From Ascaris suum (taxonomy: Eukaryota > Nematoda > Chromadorea > Rhabditida > Ascarididae): a stretch of 64,000 nt of DNA. Of this stretch, positions 11,647-24,157 are shown in pieces; position 1 is the first letter of the stretch, and every line of letters begins with the position of its first letter. The translations under genes were made by a program, and so were the position numbers. The DNA is taken from NCBI GenBank assembly GCA_013433145.1, contig CM024176.1, positions 9,782,520 through 9,846,519 on the forward strand. Reading direction: 5' to 3'. The notes under the pieces are model-generated. The model ran no database searches. It was not told the origin of the DNA and saw nothing but the letters and a program-made list of their open reading frames with translations.

Positions 11647-14600
11647 TCATGAGCACACTTGGATGGCACCGTTTGAGTCTAACCATGCTGATCCCGCGTG
11701 AACCATTTTTCCTTTATCGAGATAACACCTGAAATATCCCACTGTGCTTTTCATTTCATTTCATATCATGTTATAAAGGAAATGCACCAGTTCTATGCAT
11801 TCATTCCGCTGATTGACGCTAAGGTGTGCTCTTGTATATGTGATGCGATCATGGAACGTATAGGGCTTGAATTCATTCGCTTCACTAGCATCGCAAATGG
11901 ACCACTGAAGTGAAGTTTGCAGCGATGAGGCCCAAAAATTATCTTCACTAAAGGCCCAAAAATTACCTTCACTAATATTTATTTGTACTTTATTAATAAG
12001 AAAAAACGATCCCATATCAAATAGCCATTTTCGCTTCTTTTGTTGCCATAGGCATTGATTATGAGAAAATTAATAAAAGCAAGGTGCTTTGAGATTTTGA
12101 GTAGCAACAAACGTGAATTTCATCGATAGATTTGTAAATCGCCGTCACTATTTTTCACAACAATATCGATCGATTCTATTTTTCTTTTCCACCACTAATT
12201 CGCATAGTTTGCTTGCAATTAGGAAAATGCAATATACCGGTAAACATGAATGCCTTGATCACCGCATCTCAAATCATAGTTGCCTTGCCTCCAAATGGCG
12301 TACTTCTTTATGTGTAGTGATTCATCGGTAACGTCATCATAATCGGTTCCATTGAAACAACCTGTAATCATTCATATGTGCCTCCCAAGCAGACAGTTTT
12401 GTTTGTGTGGCAAAGAGAGCGGGGAACTACGCCGGAGTTATGGACATGGAATATTGCAGGCGAAATTCCATGAGAGAGTGGTAAAGTGCTTCAATTGCTA
12501 AATATAGTATTCAGTTTCATTTTGCTCGTTTATTGACTCTTTAAAAGATATCAGAAACGAGCGTTGACCACAAATAAGCAGAACTAAAGCATAGTTCGTA
12601 AGAACATCTCTTAAAGGCAGATTTTTAACGAGATTTCTCTCAAAAAATGGCGATTTTTATTGAATGATGGCAAAAATAAAACTTTTTATGAGAGTACTGA
12701 TGTTAAAGCCCACTTCAGAAGTTTGGAAGAATAAAATTTAAATATTTCGATTTGTAATTGCAATACAACTAACCTTTATTATCGATTCTTGCACGTTTCC
12801 CATTTGTATAGATATAACAAAATTTGAGTTGACCATTATCGAGTACAAACAATCCCTCCTTTACAATATCACCGTTCTTATCAACACATGCGACAATTCT
12901 AAATCATCAATTTTTATTGTTAGATACAATGATTATTGGAAGCAGATTTTTTCTTCTATACAATAGAACAATTTCGATAGCTAATTACAGTGGGTTTTCC
13001 TGAATACACATTCGATTTTATAGGATCTGCTGCCCAATTCTTCGAGCCTCTCTGGTATCACGCGTTGAAATATTACCGCATTATGAATCTCAATAGTAGA
13101 GCAATGTGAGATCGTAAGAACGAAAGCTAAGGCAAAATTAAAATGAAAAGAAAATAAAAGAACGATAATGACGTTGACGGATATGCGGAGCATATAATGC
13201 GAGTGCACTAAATTAGACAAGAGCAGAAAAACATTTATTAACAACCGAAATTGAGAGTGATTGATCACTTGCCGGATTACGTTATTCTGTGAAATCTCTA
13301 GATCGTAGGCGGTCGCTATATGGCTCGTTTCCTTCACTCCATTGCTTCTCATTAATATATTTCTAGTTTCTTTTTCTCGTTTCTCAAATCCTCAACCCCC
13401 AATTCATAGTTGTTTTTTTTGTCTTCCCGATCATAATGTTCGTTCTTTAATTCTCAGGATGCCTTTCGATTAACAATGGAAGCGTAACACATTCCAATCT
13501 CCAAGTTAGTGAGGTGCTGAAACGTCAAGCAGTGCATCGGATAGGATCACATAGTAATCTGTAGAATCGTTACCATTAGCATCGAGGACGAATTCACTAA
13601 GACATCCAGTTAAGCCTCATCATATCATTACACATTAGGAATATGCGAATATAGTCAAAACGAAAGAGCTTTCACCAAATATTCCATTACCTTTATGATA
13701 TGTTAGCAGCAGGGTGCACGATTACACCGTCATGCTACTAGCGCTATAATCCCTCAACCCTTAGCTCACTGCTATTTCCAAGGTGTTGGATTTTTACTCA
13801 TCGAAGAAGGTATATTTTAGTGATGTTTCTACGCATTTCATATTATAGTAAATTCTTCATCATATAACGTGCTAAAGAGTTTTGAGGAAAATCGAAAACA
13901 GACAGCCGAATTCAGAGGAAAATTAAACACCTCATGTAAATCCTATATTCAACGTCTCAAAGAAAAAATTAACGCCAATATTTAGTGAGAAACGTCGAGG
14001 AAAATGTTCCGCCTCGCCATTGAAGAAAATAAGCACAGCAGCGGGTTAGAGCATTTGGTTTTGAGCATGGCCGCCAAGTACAATTCTCTCTAACAGGCAG
14101 ATAACTGAAAAAAGACTGACTTTTCGCCAACGATACAAACTCCACTATATGTGTCCCACTTTCAAAAAACATAAAAGTTTACTTTTTGCTGGTACATGAG
14201 ACGAGGAAATGATTTGAGAAGTACTCAGCGTGCCGACCATCACATGCATTCGGCTCCTCACCCGATCCTCCGTTATCATCATCCACACAAGAATACTCGA
14301 TGCCGTTTTCCCAAAACGATTCACTTTCCAATGGAATCATTGTGCCAAAATCACTGATGCAATTCAGCACCTGCAAATAAAATTCAGGGTTTCTGCTTTC
14401 TTCTGAACGAACATTAAAATCGACGGACGTGATGCCGTTTGAGCCAGCATGCAGTTAGCACCGTGTGTCCTGCCATCCAAATTCATTCAGCGCGCGATCT
14501 CTCTACTCCGATCTGCTATTCGTCAATCTACCCCAGAGATCTTTATTTTGGAGTGTTGTCGACGAATTTGTTGACCACGTGTTTTCGTTTTGGCAGCTGT

Positions 14601-17600
14601 GAATTCCTTTCCCACCACTATTACCTTGCCTTTTGCGAGCACTGCTTCATCCCTTATAGCGCTATGCATGTAGAGCTCGGAATGAGCGAGCGAATTTAAC
14701 CATATCTACGCTCAATTATTGCTGTTAATATTGACGGTGCAATATCTGGCTGAATCTCGCTTATTCCTTAATACTCTCATTTTTATTATGCATGTTGCAT
14801 CCAACCTCTTTTCATCTCCTTCTCTTTTACAAGAGGGTACGATTTATGTTGCTAATTTTTGAGACACTGGCCTAATAAATCAACTGAAAATGTCGTGCAA
14901 CGCATGGATGTAAATTCAATCCTATGCACATTTGAGGGTGCTGATTGTAGGTTGTTATTTAATCTTTTTTTTTGCTCTCACATGCAGCGATATTATGCAC
15001 TCGCAAAAATTCTTCTTTAATATTAAAAAAAGGATGGCAGAAGTGCATGTGGAACATTTTCGCAAGGAGAGAGCATTAGCGTTTCCATTAACAAGAAATC
15101 ATGTTGATGAAAGCTACGTAGGCACAACATAAGAACAAAAGTTCACAAATAGAGATAAGCGAGGAAGTAAGCTAAGCTGAATCACTGATATGTATCGGGC
15201 CGTCGATGAAGAACCAATGTGCTCTGCGCGACATCTGGAGGGCGAGTTTTAGTCCGGTCCCCACATATTGTCTTCCATTCATTTCATAATTGTCCTTCGA
15301 GCAAACTAGCTATGAACTGTTTAAAATCTAGTTTCTTCGAAACGCCTCTCAAGTTGTAGTAGAGCCGCGTTCATATGTAAATTTTCTCTATTCGTGCATA
15401 TTCCAAAGCACCTAAGTATTTGGACTCACAAAGTTCGACTTATTCATATCGCACCAAATATTTGATATTTCTCTCTGGTGAGTAGTGAAACAACCGATAC
15501 AAAGTAGCTATAGCTGGTTGTGATCTAAGCCAACAACTGTGGAGTCATCCATGCTGCCTGCAGATAGACAAATTTTCTCGTTCACAGTTGATCAGTGATT
15601 TTTATTTGTATCACATTCTGAAATGTTTGAATTTTTTGAAGAAGTAGAACACGATGCTGTGTGTCGTTTCATCTCAACAAACGATTTGAATAATCAGATG
15701 TCGGGGAATAAACATTCCACACAACATATTTAAAAATTTCTAAAAAGCTGAAGACTATTTTTATTCGATTTTTTTTTGCGATTTAGAGAGAAATCTATCA
15801 TCGTCACATTTGAGAAAATCACTTTTTATCATTTTGTTCCGTCGCTTTACATTGTCAGCATTATTTATCTAATTCAAATTATATGTTTCAAGAAATATTC
15901 CATCATTATTAGTTAATAAGTGAGCATTTTTATGCTATTATAATTTCCAATGTATACATTTTCAATTTATTATATAAATTTCTCTCTTCATCGTATCGGA
16001 ATCTTGCGTGGAATATATAACGCTCTTAGGTTCACTCTATGGAACGTCAAAACGAGCTTAGCGCGATACTTTTGCATATTGACTATACTAAGCAATTCAA
16101 CGACATCACACAAAACTAATTGTTTCCATCATTTTTCTTTGAAAGAATTCAATGGATTCGTCGCTTTCTTTGGGTACAAAAAAAAGTCAAGTTAGTGAGT
16201 GTGGTTTCTTAGCATTAAACCGATAACTTCCGTTATCATACCGTTGTACTTATTATTGCTGGGTTTCCTTCATTCTTGCGATAATACAGATAGGTCAATC
16301 AATTTCCTATAATCGTTGCTGTAGATCAAGCGGTGACTCTCATTGAATTATGATATCGTCTATTTTATGGGAATTCGAATTTCATGTGGAAATTTTTTCA
16401 TCGATCAATATTGCATAAAATATATAATTCAATGTAATAAATATAACATAATAGTTCATTATGACAATATAGCATTAATATTAGACGGTTCATAGACGTG
16501 TTGGATAGCTTATCCTAAAAATGAAATGCGTAGGTAGCAAGTTACGAATGCATTTGATTGTCATCGCAATTAAATAACATCTTCAGCTTAGTAAAAATAA
16601 ATAGTATCAATTCCTACATTCATCTTATATTTAAATGTATAATCGAATAAGTTATCAGGATGAGTAAAGACAGATTTACTCACAATTTGGTTGTTTATAT
16701 GAGGGTTTAACTTGATTCTCTGTTAGAGAAAAAGCTTTCCGGCATGGGTGAACGAAACTACCCAATGGGAAACGCTGAAATGGAGAGACCTCTAATGAAA
16801 GATGCGAAACGTGTGCTGAATTCACGACCAAATTACCCCTCTGGTCCACCAAAGCTTTCAGTGAGATATCGTTGATGATCCTTTAGCGGCTTCCGCTAGT
16901 AGTATTTTCACTGAAATTGTGCTCTTTCTGCTCGGTTCTTAATTGCAATATACCTACTAATTATATGAATTTATAACCGCATTTTTATTCTCTCATCAGT
17001 ATTTCGCGCTGTCTTTTTCGTTATCTTGAGCCAGCTGTGAACCGAGATTGAATCCGCATTGTACCTGGCCACTATACCACACAGCTAGGAACTCATCTAT
17101 GTCCTTCGTTTATTTCAGGATATCTTTGAGTTTCCTTTTGTTGCTGGATGAATCTGAAGGCTGTTTTCTTGCACCACTGCTTATGCTACACTATCAGGTA
17201 ATGTCTCGAAGTTCATATGAGTTCCGCGTGCCATTCTCAGCATATTGGATACATTCCATATCAAGAATCGGTAACATGCATGAATGATTAAGCTCATCCG
17301 ATGATAAGTTGATGAAAAATAGAAGATAGAGAATTAAAAGAGCAGTGGAAAAAGCTCAGTTTGGGCGTTCCAAATTTTTGCGGCAGTGATCTGTGGTAAG
17401 ACTCCAAAATAACCGAAAGTGTTGCGGCAATATGCGCTTACATGGTATAACATCCTGACAGTGCCAAAAACGGCTCACAACCGCTGACCGAGGTTTCTCC
17501 TCGACTGTGAGCGAGGTTTCGCAGCCGTCCCTGCTCCCCGGAAATTTCTGAGTCGCTGAGGACTCCAAAGTAGCGTATGACCTTTCGACGATCCTGCACT

Positions 17601-19749
17601 GTTCCAGCGGCTCAAGTCTGGAGCTACCACTAATTCGTCAGATCCGAGTTTGATCAGGGAAGACGTAGATGTCAAAGTGGTGAAGTCCTTATTGATATGA
17701 GAACGTATGAGCTCACATATTTCCCACCTTCACATCCCTCTATTTTTGCCCCTGCCATTTTATATTTATCTTTCGTTAATGACATTCATCTCCTCATCTT
17801 TTTTTTTTTGAGAAGCCTAGTTCATAGGTGTTTTCAAAAAAAAAACAAAAGCATTCGACGCATTGAAACTTGAAGCTGAAATTGTCGAAACTGTAAAGTG
17901 ATACGGCAAAATACAGCTGAATTTTTCACCATTCAATTACTCAGTTGTATTCATCATGCAAAATTAACTGTGGCAGCGTATCATCGACTCCTCAGAACTA
18001 TGGATCATTGCCAATGACCAATTAGCTGAACATACACTCTCAGAAGGGTTATTAACGTGTCGAATTCGATAACTGAACAGTTTAGAATCTCTCATTTAAA
18101 AGTTCTGATCAAATGTGCCAAGCTTATGTCCCACTCAATAAATTTACTGCTCGCTTAATTACGCCACTATAAATGAAAAGATAAAATGACTAATTGAGTT
18201 CGTTGAACGCATTTCTATCAATGAATCTCTTAGGAGATAAAACGGATCTCCTAAATGCTTTCTGATTGTTTCATCTCGATTTTGAATCACATAAAGGTGA
18301 ATTCATACGTTCTAACTAAGATTACCGATGGATTTCGGGTACCACTTTCTTATATTTCATTGTATTCTTTGTAAAGTCAATGATACGCATGAAATCAAAC
18401 GAAAAAAAAAATTTTCCTGCCACATTGGAGAGAAGAATTTCTGGAGAGAATTTCTTTACCATTCTATTTATCACAACTAATGGAGAGAAGAATTTCTTTA
18501 CCATTCTATTTATCCTTCGATCCGTTTGGGACACTCTTCAGCCTCACTTAACTCTTCCATGTTATCGCCGTTGCGCTTATGATATCATTCTAATGAAAAA
18601 AGCACCCACCAACGTCACTTCTAAACACTTGAAATTCAGCGCAAAGTTTTGATTTCATGTTGTCACATATTAGACGTTGAATTTTACAATCTCAGTGATA
18701 ATGCATCAAATCCACTACTATTTCACTTCTCCTTCATTTTCTTTTTCCTCGTACATATGCATATTTCATCTAGAGATAGCCTTTCTCTCCGCCCTCCTTA
18801 ATATTCACGATATTGCATATCATAAATGTGCTTATTCCTGAGTACTTGAAAAAACCTTTCCTAGAGGCCTTTCTTCCAAATATTTCCCATCTATCAATGC
18901 TGAAATACTGTTGTTTAAGGCCTCACATAGTTTAAAAATTATTGAAGGTAATCTGGTCAACTTTCATGTGATTCTGCACGCTTTTCATTTGAATGAATGA
19001 AGGAATCATGTCCATATGCACATATTATGGTTGCGCTCATTTGTCGGCTTGCTTTATGCTTTGAAATTATTTCCCACAAAGCTATGAAGAGATGTGATTT
19101 CATGAGTATGGTCGACATTTTTAAATGCTCAAATTAAACTGATTTCTTTATAAACCATCAAATTCTGCACTTGTAAGTGGCACTAGAGAATGCATGAACT
19201 GTGCATCTCAATTTTCTGCTGCAATAATCCGATTTGCGCAAGAATCAACTTTTGCGATACGGATTTGAGCGATTATCTTCCTCCCGCAAACATGTTCTAG
19301 TTAGCTCTGTGTGGCTGAATAGATTTTCTGGCGTTATTTGGTCAAGGATTTGCTCGAATTGATTCGTTTCATATCCAGTAATCGAGCTGAGCAGATTATC
19401 TCGTTGATATATACTTCTATTTGTTATAATGGAGGACGGAGTATGAGCAATCCTATTGCAAGGTGTTTTCCTCTTGTTGCCATCGCAATTGATTTCATGG
19501 AAATACACGTTTATAAAAGAGAAATTCAGGTTAGCTGCATTCGTTTTATTAAGGATAAATGAAAGAAGTAACTTAATTAGAGCATAAACTGACCTTTATT
19601 TGACCATTTTTACAGGTAACATTGAAGTATTCATTTCGAATCCATATCGAATTTTCTGGGAATCGATCACCACGATCGATGCATTCGGCAGCAATCGTAA
19701 CGATTTTAACGAAGCCATAGAGCAGTAAGAGGCGAGTCATTGCGGGCAT
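11647..19749 (-). CDS. Secreted MIG-18-like protein, three fibronectin type I-like repeats
   Basis: Five minus-strand exons: 19749-19594, 14370-14183, 12898-12774, 12361-12238 and 11728-11647. Intron phases are 0, 2, 1 and 2, every junction is GT...AG, and the joined frame has no stop (224 residues from ATG 19749, or 221 from ATG 19740). A signal peptide (TRLLLLYGFVKIVTIAA) is followed by exactly 12 cysteines in three groups of four: residues 20, 43, 53, 77; 92, 108, 116, 139; and 155, 186, 196, 220, counted from ATG 19740. Each group has the pattern C-x(n)-C, then a ..VxC(V/I)xxxG.. half ending in another C. This is the layout of the nematode 'abnormal cell migration protein 18-like fibronectin type I' family. 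In C. elegans, MIG-18 is a small secreted protein acting with the ADAMTS protease MIG-17 in gonad leader-cell migration; family identity is from memory, and orthology rather than paralogy is unproven. ATG 19749 lies 2 nt after an acceptor-like ctcag. The first intron is 5.2 kb. Confidence 0.86.
11929..11976. repeat. 24-bp tandem duplication in the last intron of the MIG-18-like gene
   Basis: Two adjacent copies, 11929-11952 and 11953-11976, start with GGCCCAAAAATTA and differ at only two or three positions. Confidence 0.7.
18443..18515. repeat. Imperfect direct repeat in intron 1 of the MIG-18-like gene
   Basis: The block starting GGAGAGAATTTCTTTACC at 18443-18472 recurs, with a 3-nt insertion, at 18482-18514. 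A shorter piece of the same unit begins at 18427. The duplication makes stop-free frames on both strands that repeat the same short peptide, so these frames are not evidence of a gene. Confidence 0.65.
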
Positions 19750-19751
19750 TG

Positions 19752-19761
19752 CTGAGAAAAC
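19752..19761 (-). promoter_or_regulatory. Probable trans-splice acceptor before the MIG-18-like start
   Basis: On the minus strand the sequence reads gttttctcag|caATG, with the AG at 19753-19752 and the first ATG at 19749. A pyrimidine-rich acceptor 2 nt before the start is typical of a spliced-leader site, but it could also be an ordinary acceptor for an upstream non-coding exon. A good donor (AG|gtgagt) lies only about 80 nt upstream, at 19830. Confidence 0.45.
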
Positions 19762-19830
19762 TTCACACCTCAGGCAACGCCACATCCTTGCATTGGCCGA
19801 CACCACAACTGCCATCACACCTTAACTCAC

Positions 19831-20278
19831 CTGTCGCCTCTCATCGACAGACAGCCAGTTGTCTGAGGTAACCTGCCCATCATAACAGCATGCTCTGAAG
19901 CTGTAAAAATGTTTCTTTGTGCACCTATGCGCCACACAGGATCATCAGGCTTTAAGATGCGGGTCGGCAGTTGTGATGGAACATTTTGATGTTTAGGAAT
20001 GCTCGTCGCTGATGTAGCCAGATCATATTTAATAAGCTCACCTTCCAGTGCACTACCAGTTGAAAGCCTATAGGTGTGCTGTTCACCTAGAAAAATTTGC
20101 CGTTTCTTTTTAACAATCAACGCAGGTAACGAGAACGAGCATAGTTAGTACGCAAAAGTAACGTAGAAATATTTCCGGTCTCATCCGCTATAATATGACA
20201 TTCTGAAGTATCGTAATAAAGGTTTTTGTCTACCTCATTGTTGAGCACCTTCAACTGGCCGCTTGACTCTTGTCGTGG
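19831..20278 (-). CDS. Unrecognised coding segment, two pieces separated by a tiny intron
   Basis: A minus-strand frame opens after an acceptor-like cttatag at 20278. It runs through about 52 protein-like residues (containing NNEVDKNLYYDTSECHIIAD) and then meets a stop near 20118. A second frame runs from 20086 to a strong donor, AG|gtgagt, at 19831/19830. Removing a 35-nt intron (20121-20087), or a 44- or 50-nt one from alternative GT sites, joins the two in frame to give about 137 residues ending in LSMRGD. The tctag acceptor is fair and the donor is poor, so a frameshifted pseudogene is the alternative. I recognise no domain. No start codon is found, so at least one upstream exon would be needed. 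It does not continue in frame into the MIG-18-like exon 80 nt downstream. Confidence 0.35.
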
Positions 20279-20770
20279 CTATAAGTCAGCAGATGATAAA
20301 TGTGCTAGTCGATTGTGTCCGAAATTTGCTTAATCTGGCCAAACATCAACTAGTTATGCTGAGTGTTAAAATTTTTTTGAAAACTCTAAAGCCTGCTCAA
20401 AAAAATAAGAAGGCAAAGAGTTTGAAGCAATACTCTGATTTGAATCTGCAATCAATTGTTAGCAGCCAATGAGACCATCTTGACACCTAAACAACGCGAC
20501 GTAAAGCTTAGCAATCCCACTTCAACAACATAAAGCGAGTCAAGCAGTTACACCGCAGTAGTGTCTTACATAAGCTCCTTGGGTTAGTATATATGGAATT
20601 TTTAAGCAGATTCCATTTAGTTCATTTCTTGATTTCATGCTTACGAAATAAAGCTTATTTGAGACAAGAACGGCTATAATCCTCCACAATCGTCGCTAAT
20701 ACTCATCACAAAAAAAGCTTCCTTTTCCAATAAACTTACAATTTGTCACGCTCACTTTAATTTCCACCAT

Positions 20771-20776
20771 TTTATT
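20771..20776 (-). terminator. Poly(A) signal after the 20782-21147 candidate gene
   Basis: AATAAA on the minus strand begins 5 nt after the TAG stop at 20782-20784, unusually close but within range for a nematode. Confidence 0.4.
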
Positions 20777-20781
20777 CGATT

Positions 20782-21147
20782 CTAATCAACCTCACGTAAA
20801 TGTCTTGCCACTTTGGTTCGAAATTTGCAAACTTCTGCAAATTTATCGTCTAATACTTGCAAAATTTCGCATTCTTTTGCGCGTAAAATGCCAAGTTTTC
20901 GATGTGCCGAACGATGTATCGGTTTTCTTTTTTTTTTTCGGCTGAACCGCGTTCGATGATGCAATCTCTGTTTAAAAAGAAACATGACGTGGATAAAATA
21001 TAAAATAGCCATTACCAGACGACGGCGGCACAAAAGGAACAATTCAGCTGTAAGATGATGTATATTATTGAGATTAAAAACTAATAATATTGCAGCAAAG
21101 GTTGTAGAGGTTATGCAATAAGAAAGCATCCGATGAGGATTCGACAT
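20782..21147 (-). CDS. Candidate small basic protein, unrecognised
   Basis: The single minus-strand ORF has 121 residues from a true ATG at 21147. The ATG lies 1 nt after an acceptor-like attgtcag, as at a trans-splice site, and the stop is followed at once by AATAAA. The N-terminal third is hydrophobic (STTFAAILLVFNL), like a signal or anchor. The rest is strongly basic (RFSRKKKRKP) and ends in a helical-looking stretch containing ILQVLDDKFAEVC. A 48-nt stretch inside it has perfect small-intron ends (CTG|gtaatg ... tttttaaacag|AGA) and keeps the frame, so the spliced product would have 105 residues. No family is recognised. Having both 5' and 3' signals in the right places makes it more than a chance ORF. 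Confidence 0.4.
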   Translation of the reverse strand: MSNPHRMLSYCITSTTFAAILLVFNLNNIHHLTAELFLLCRRRLVMAILYFIHVMFLFKQRLHHRTRFSRKKKRKPIHRSAHRKLGILRAKECEILQVLDDKFAEVCKFRTKVARHLREVD

Positions 21148-21190
21148 GCTGACAATATTTCAAGACAAGAAATGACGAATTTAGTTGTTC

Positions 21191-21211
21191 ATTGGTCATT
21201 GGTCATTGGTC
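21191..21211. promoter_or_regulatory. Three tandem CCAAT motifs (ATTGGTC x3)
   Basis: Three perfect copies of ATTGGTC read as GACCAAT on the minus strand, 44-64 nt upstream of the candidate start at 21147. CCAAT boxes bind NF-Y-type factors in eukaryotes. Position and orientation would suit a promoter for the minus-strand candidate, but a simple tandem repeat is equally possible. Confidence 0.35.
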
Positions 21212-24114
21212 ACTGATCATCCCATCAATTATCCCATTCCACTTATGCTTCAGAAGAAGATTAAAGTTAATATGACCAATCACTAAAACCTCTCGCTTCT
21301 TTGAGCGATGGAAGAAAAGAAAAGCTTATTTCATACGTCTACTCGTTAAAAATAAAATAAAAACATATATGCAAATAATTTAATTATGCAAATTTTAATA
21401 TAATCGTGAAATGTCGATAATAATAACCAATTGCCCTATTGATATTGATTCAGGGAAGCGCATAGCGACTGCTTCTATACCCGGCAATTGATAAATTTTT
21501 ACGAAGAACGAGAACAGCATGAGATAATTAAATTCTGACAGTTTAATGCTGCAAGAGAACAATGTGCATTTATTAGAAACGAATCCACTTATTAGTTCCA
21601 TTCATTACGTTACTAAGAGATTTCTCTGTATTATGGATTAAGCATCAAATTTCGACGATTAAGACGGCCCCAATAGTCTTTCTATTGGAATGCGCATGGG
21701 TATTTTCATCTGTTCGTGATGTTATTTCTTTTTGCTTCAAACGTTCTTTAGCTTATTTGTTTTCACGGGGGTGATTTCATGAAATCTTAGCGTTTTCGTT
21801 ATCCATGCTTTTTCGCTATCATCCGCATTGCGCTTTCTTTTAAGGAGTTCGAGCACTCTTCCGATGCTTTCACTGTGCTTCCAAAATTGTCATAATTTTC
21901 CTCTAAGTCTTTCGAAAGTTGCTTAGAATTAGAAAACCTGCGTCGATTTTTGAACCGATTTTTCAGGAATTGATATTAGTCACTGAAATTAAATTTTTGG
22001 AAGACTGGAATAGCGGACCACCAGCATATCTCACTTTATTATTATGGCATTTGCATTCAAAACCCGTCAGATAGTGCAGTATGTTGAAGTTTCACGATAC
22101 TCTGCTCTGAATGGAGTGCAGCATCTCTTTTTAGCAGAAGATGATACGTTTGAATACGTATTTCAAATCGAGCATTATAAATGTAACGACATTTTCAATT
22201 CTTCGAGCTTTTCAAGCAAGCATTTTTCCATTTAAATGTCGCAATTTTCATGCACTCTATAGTGATTGTTTCAATTAGACCAATTACCATGGAGTGAACA
22301 TAGACAAATAAAGTCGCTTCACATTTTGCCGACAGAATTAGAAACTCTTGTTGGAGTGATCAACTTGAACACTTGTTATCACCTCTCATCACAGCAAACA
22401 CTGCCTTCAACAGATGAGTTTTTTTTTTGGAGTCGCTATGCTCACGTGCTCAGAGAACGTTCAAACAGAAATGATATTCAATAGCAGCTAGACAGCTGGA
22501 AAGATCCTATATTTTTAGGCAATTGTGATGCCCATTTAGCGTCTTTTCGATTATGGGCAACGATTTTCGACATCGCATTTAATTCCGCATTATAAGACTT
22601 TAATGCTTGATGTTCCAATTCATCAATCCCCTTGTCGTAGCACAAAAGTAACGATATTTATGGCATTAAGCAAATTTACTGCAACAAGTTTTTAATAGAA
22701 ATAACAATCTACTTGTTTGCCTCTCTTCGTCCCCTCTAAATTTCCTCATATAGCCTACTGACATGAAATGATTAGCACTTACTTATATAGCTGAAAACTA
22801 TTAACATGAATGAAGAGCATTCGCAAATATTATACCTCTATATAGGTGTACGACATTTTTATTAGATCAAAATTAGGTTATTTGTCACTTCCATTGGTGT
22901 ATAATCAACGACTTTCAAGCGTCGAGTAGTTTTTTGACGCGATTTATTTTTACAGCCTTTTAAACGTATCGCATGAAAAATGCTGAGCTTTCTTCCAATT
23001 TCGCAATACGTTGTGCGATCCTGAAATAGTATTGCTTGAAGTGATTTTTCAATGATGTTGACGGAATTTGTTGGGCTATTTGAAGAAAAATGAATCAAAA
23101 TTCTTTAATAGGAGTGATCTAGGACTTCAACAGGTAGAGCTATAAATAAGCAGTTTCGACTTACTATCGCCCTAGTGACTGAGTGCTACCGGAAGATGAA
23201 ATTGACAACAATCGAAAAGCATACGTTATGATTCACTATGCCTCAAGAATAATAAATATGCAACATCAAAGTATTTAATTTCTAGTGCAATTAAACAATA
23301 AAACTCATTATTAAATAAAGACACAATTGTATATTTGGATAGAGGAGCAATCGCATATGCCTAAGGTGGATATTTGAGAAATTCAGTGCTTCTAAAATTA
23401 TTCGAATAGAATATTTCTACCTGGCGACATTGCCTAGATAATAAATAACAAAACTTTTTTACTTTTCACTTGAGACTGCAATTTCATTAAAGCGTTTTTT
23501 CATATCGGCATACATAGTCGCATTGCTTGGTTGCTCGTTTCTTTTTTCCTCTCTATAATTAGCATCGCCTGAGGCAAATATTCATATCTATTTACGACAA
23601 ATACGATCAATATAAGTTTCAAATTTCTATCGGCAAGCATGATGAATTATTGGTGAGCTGAAGTAGGATGAAATGTGATTGCGCTTGAAAGGAGAACGCC
23701 GAAAAACTTAACAGTTCCTCCCTCTTATAGATATCGCTCTATGAATATTATTGTCTTTTGGGACAAATAAACCTTTAGGATGCGATCATCTAACTATGGT
23801 GTTATATTCTTGATAATTCTTTACGTAATATGCATGGTAACCACCCATTGAATCATCGGACAGTAAACAATATGCTATTGTATAAAAGGAAACAGTATCC
23901 TATTGTACAGAAAAAACTTGCAAAAGAATAATAATGGTCGCAGTGTTGTGCACAAATTGCACGACGATAAGAAATGAACATTGAGAACGCACCCATCAAC
24001 TGGAGCATTATTATCCGCTTCCCTGCAATTACCAAATATGTATGAATATATCCGCCGGTGGTTTTACACTTATTTTGCTTCTCTTGATAAATAACACTAT
24101 TTTTAGAAGTATGT

Positions 24115-24157
<43 letters not shown>

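Noticed and set aside
11319..11732. 137-residue plus-strand frame, one of the two longest in the window
   Set aside because: It lies antisense to the last exon of the MIG-18-like gene and its 3' end, has no domain, and frames of this length are expected about once by chance at this composition.
12981..13352. 123-residue minus-strand frame with a signal-like start, possible first exon
   Set aside because: Its possible donors give the wrong phase for the next exon, and it lies inside an intron of the MIG-18-like gene.
13969..14104. Minus-strand exon after a 78-nt intron with gtaaac...ttttttcag ends, first taken as exon 3 of the MIG-18-like gene
   Set aside because: It is in phase, but it breaks the repeat pattern. 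The exon at 12898-12774 is also in phase and restores the next VACVDKNG half-repeat, so the nearer exon is probably not used.
19245..19508. 87-residue hydrophilic minus-strand frame inside intron 1 of the MIG-18-like gene
   Set aside because: Inserting it would disrupt the first repeat, and no acceptor of the right phase is seen; an overlapping plus-strand frame is equally long.
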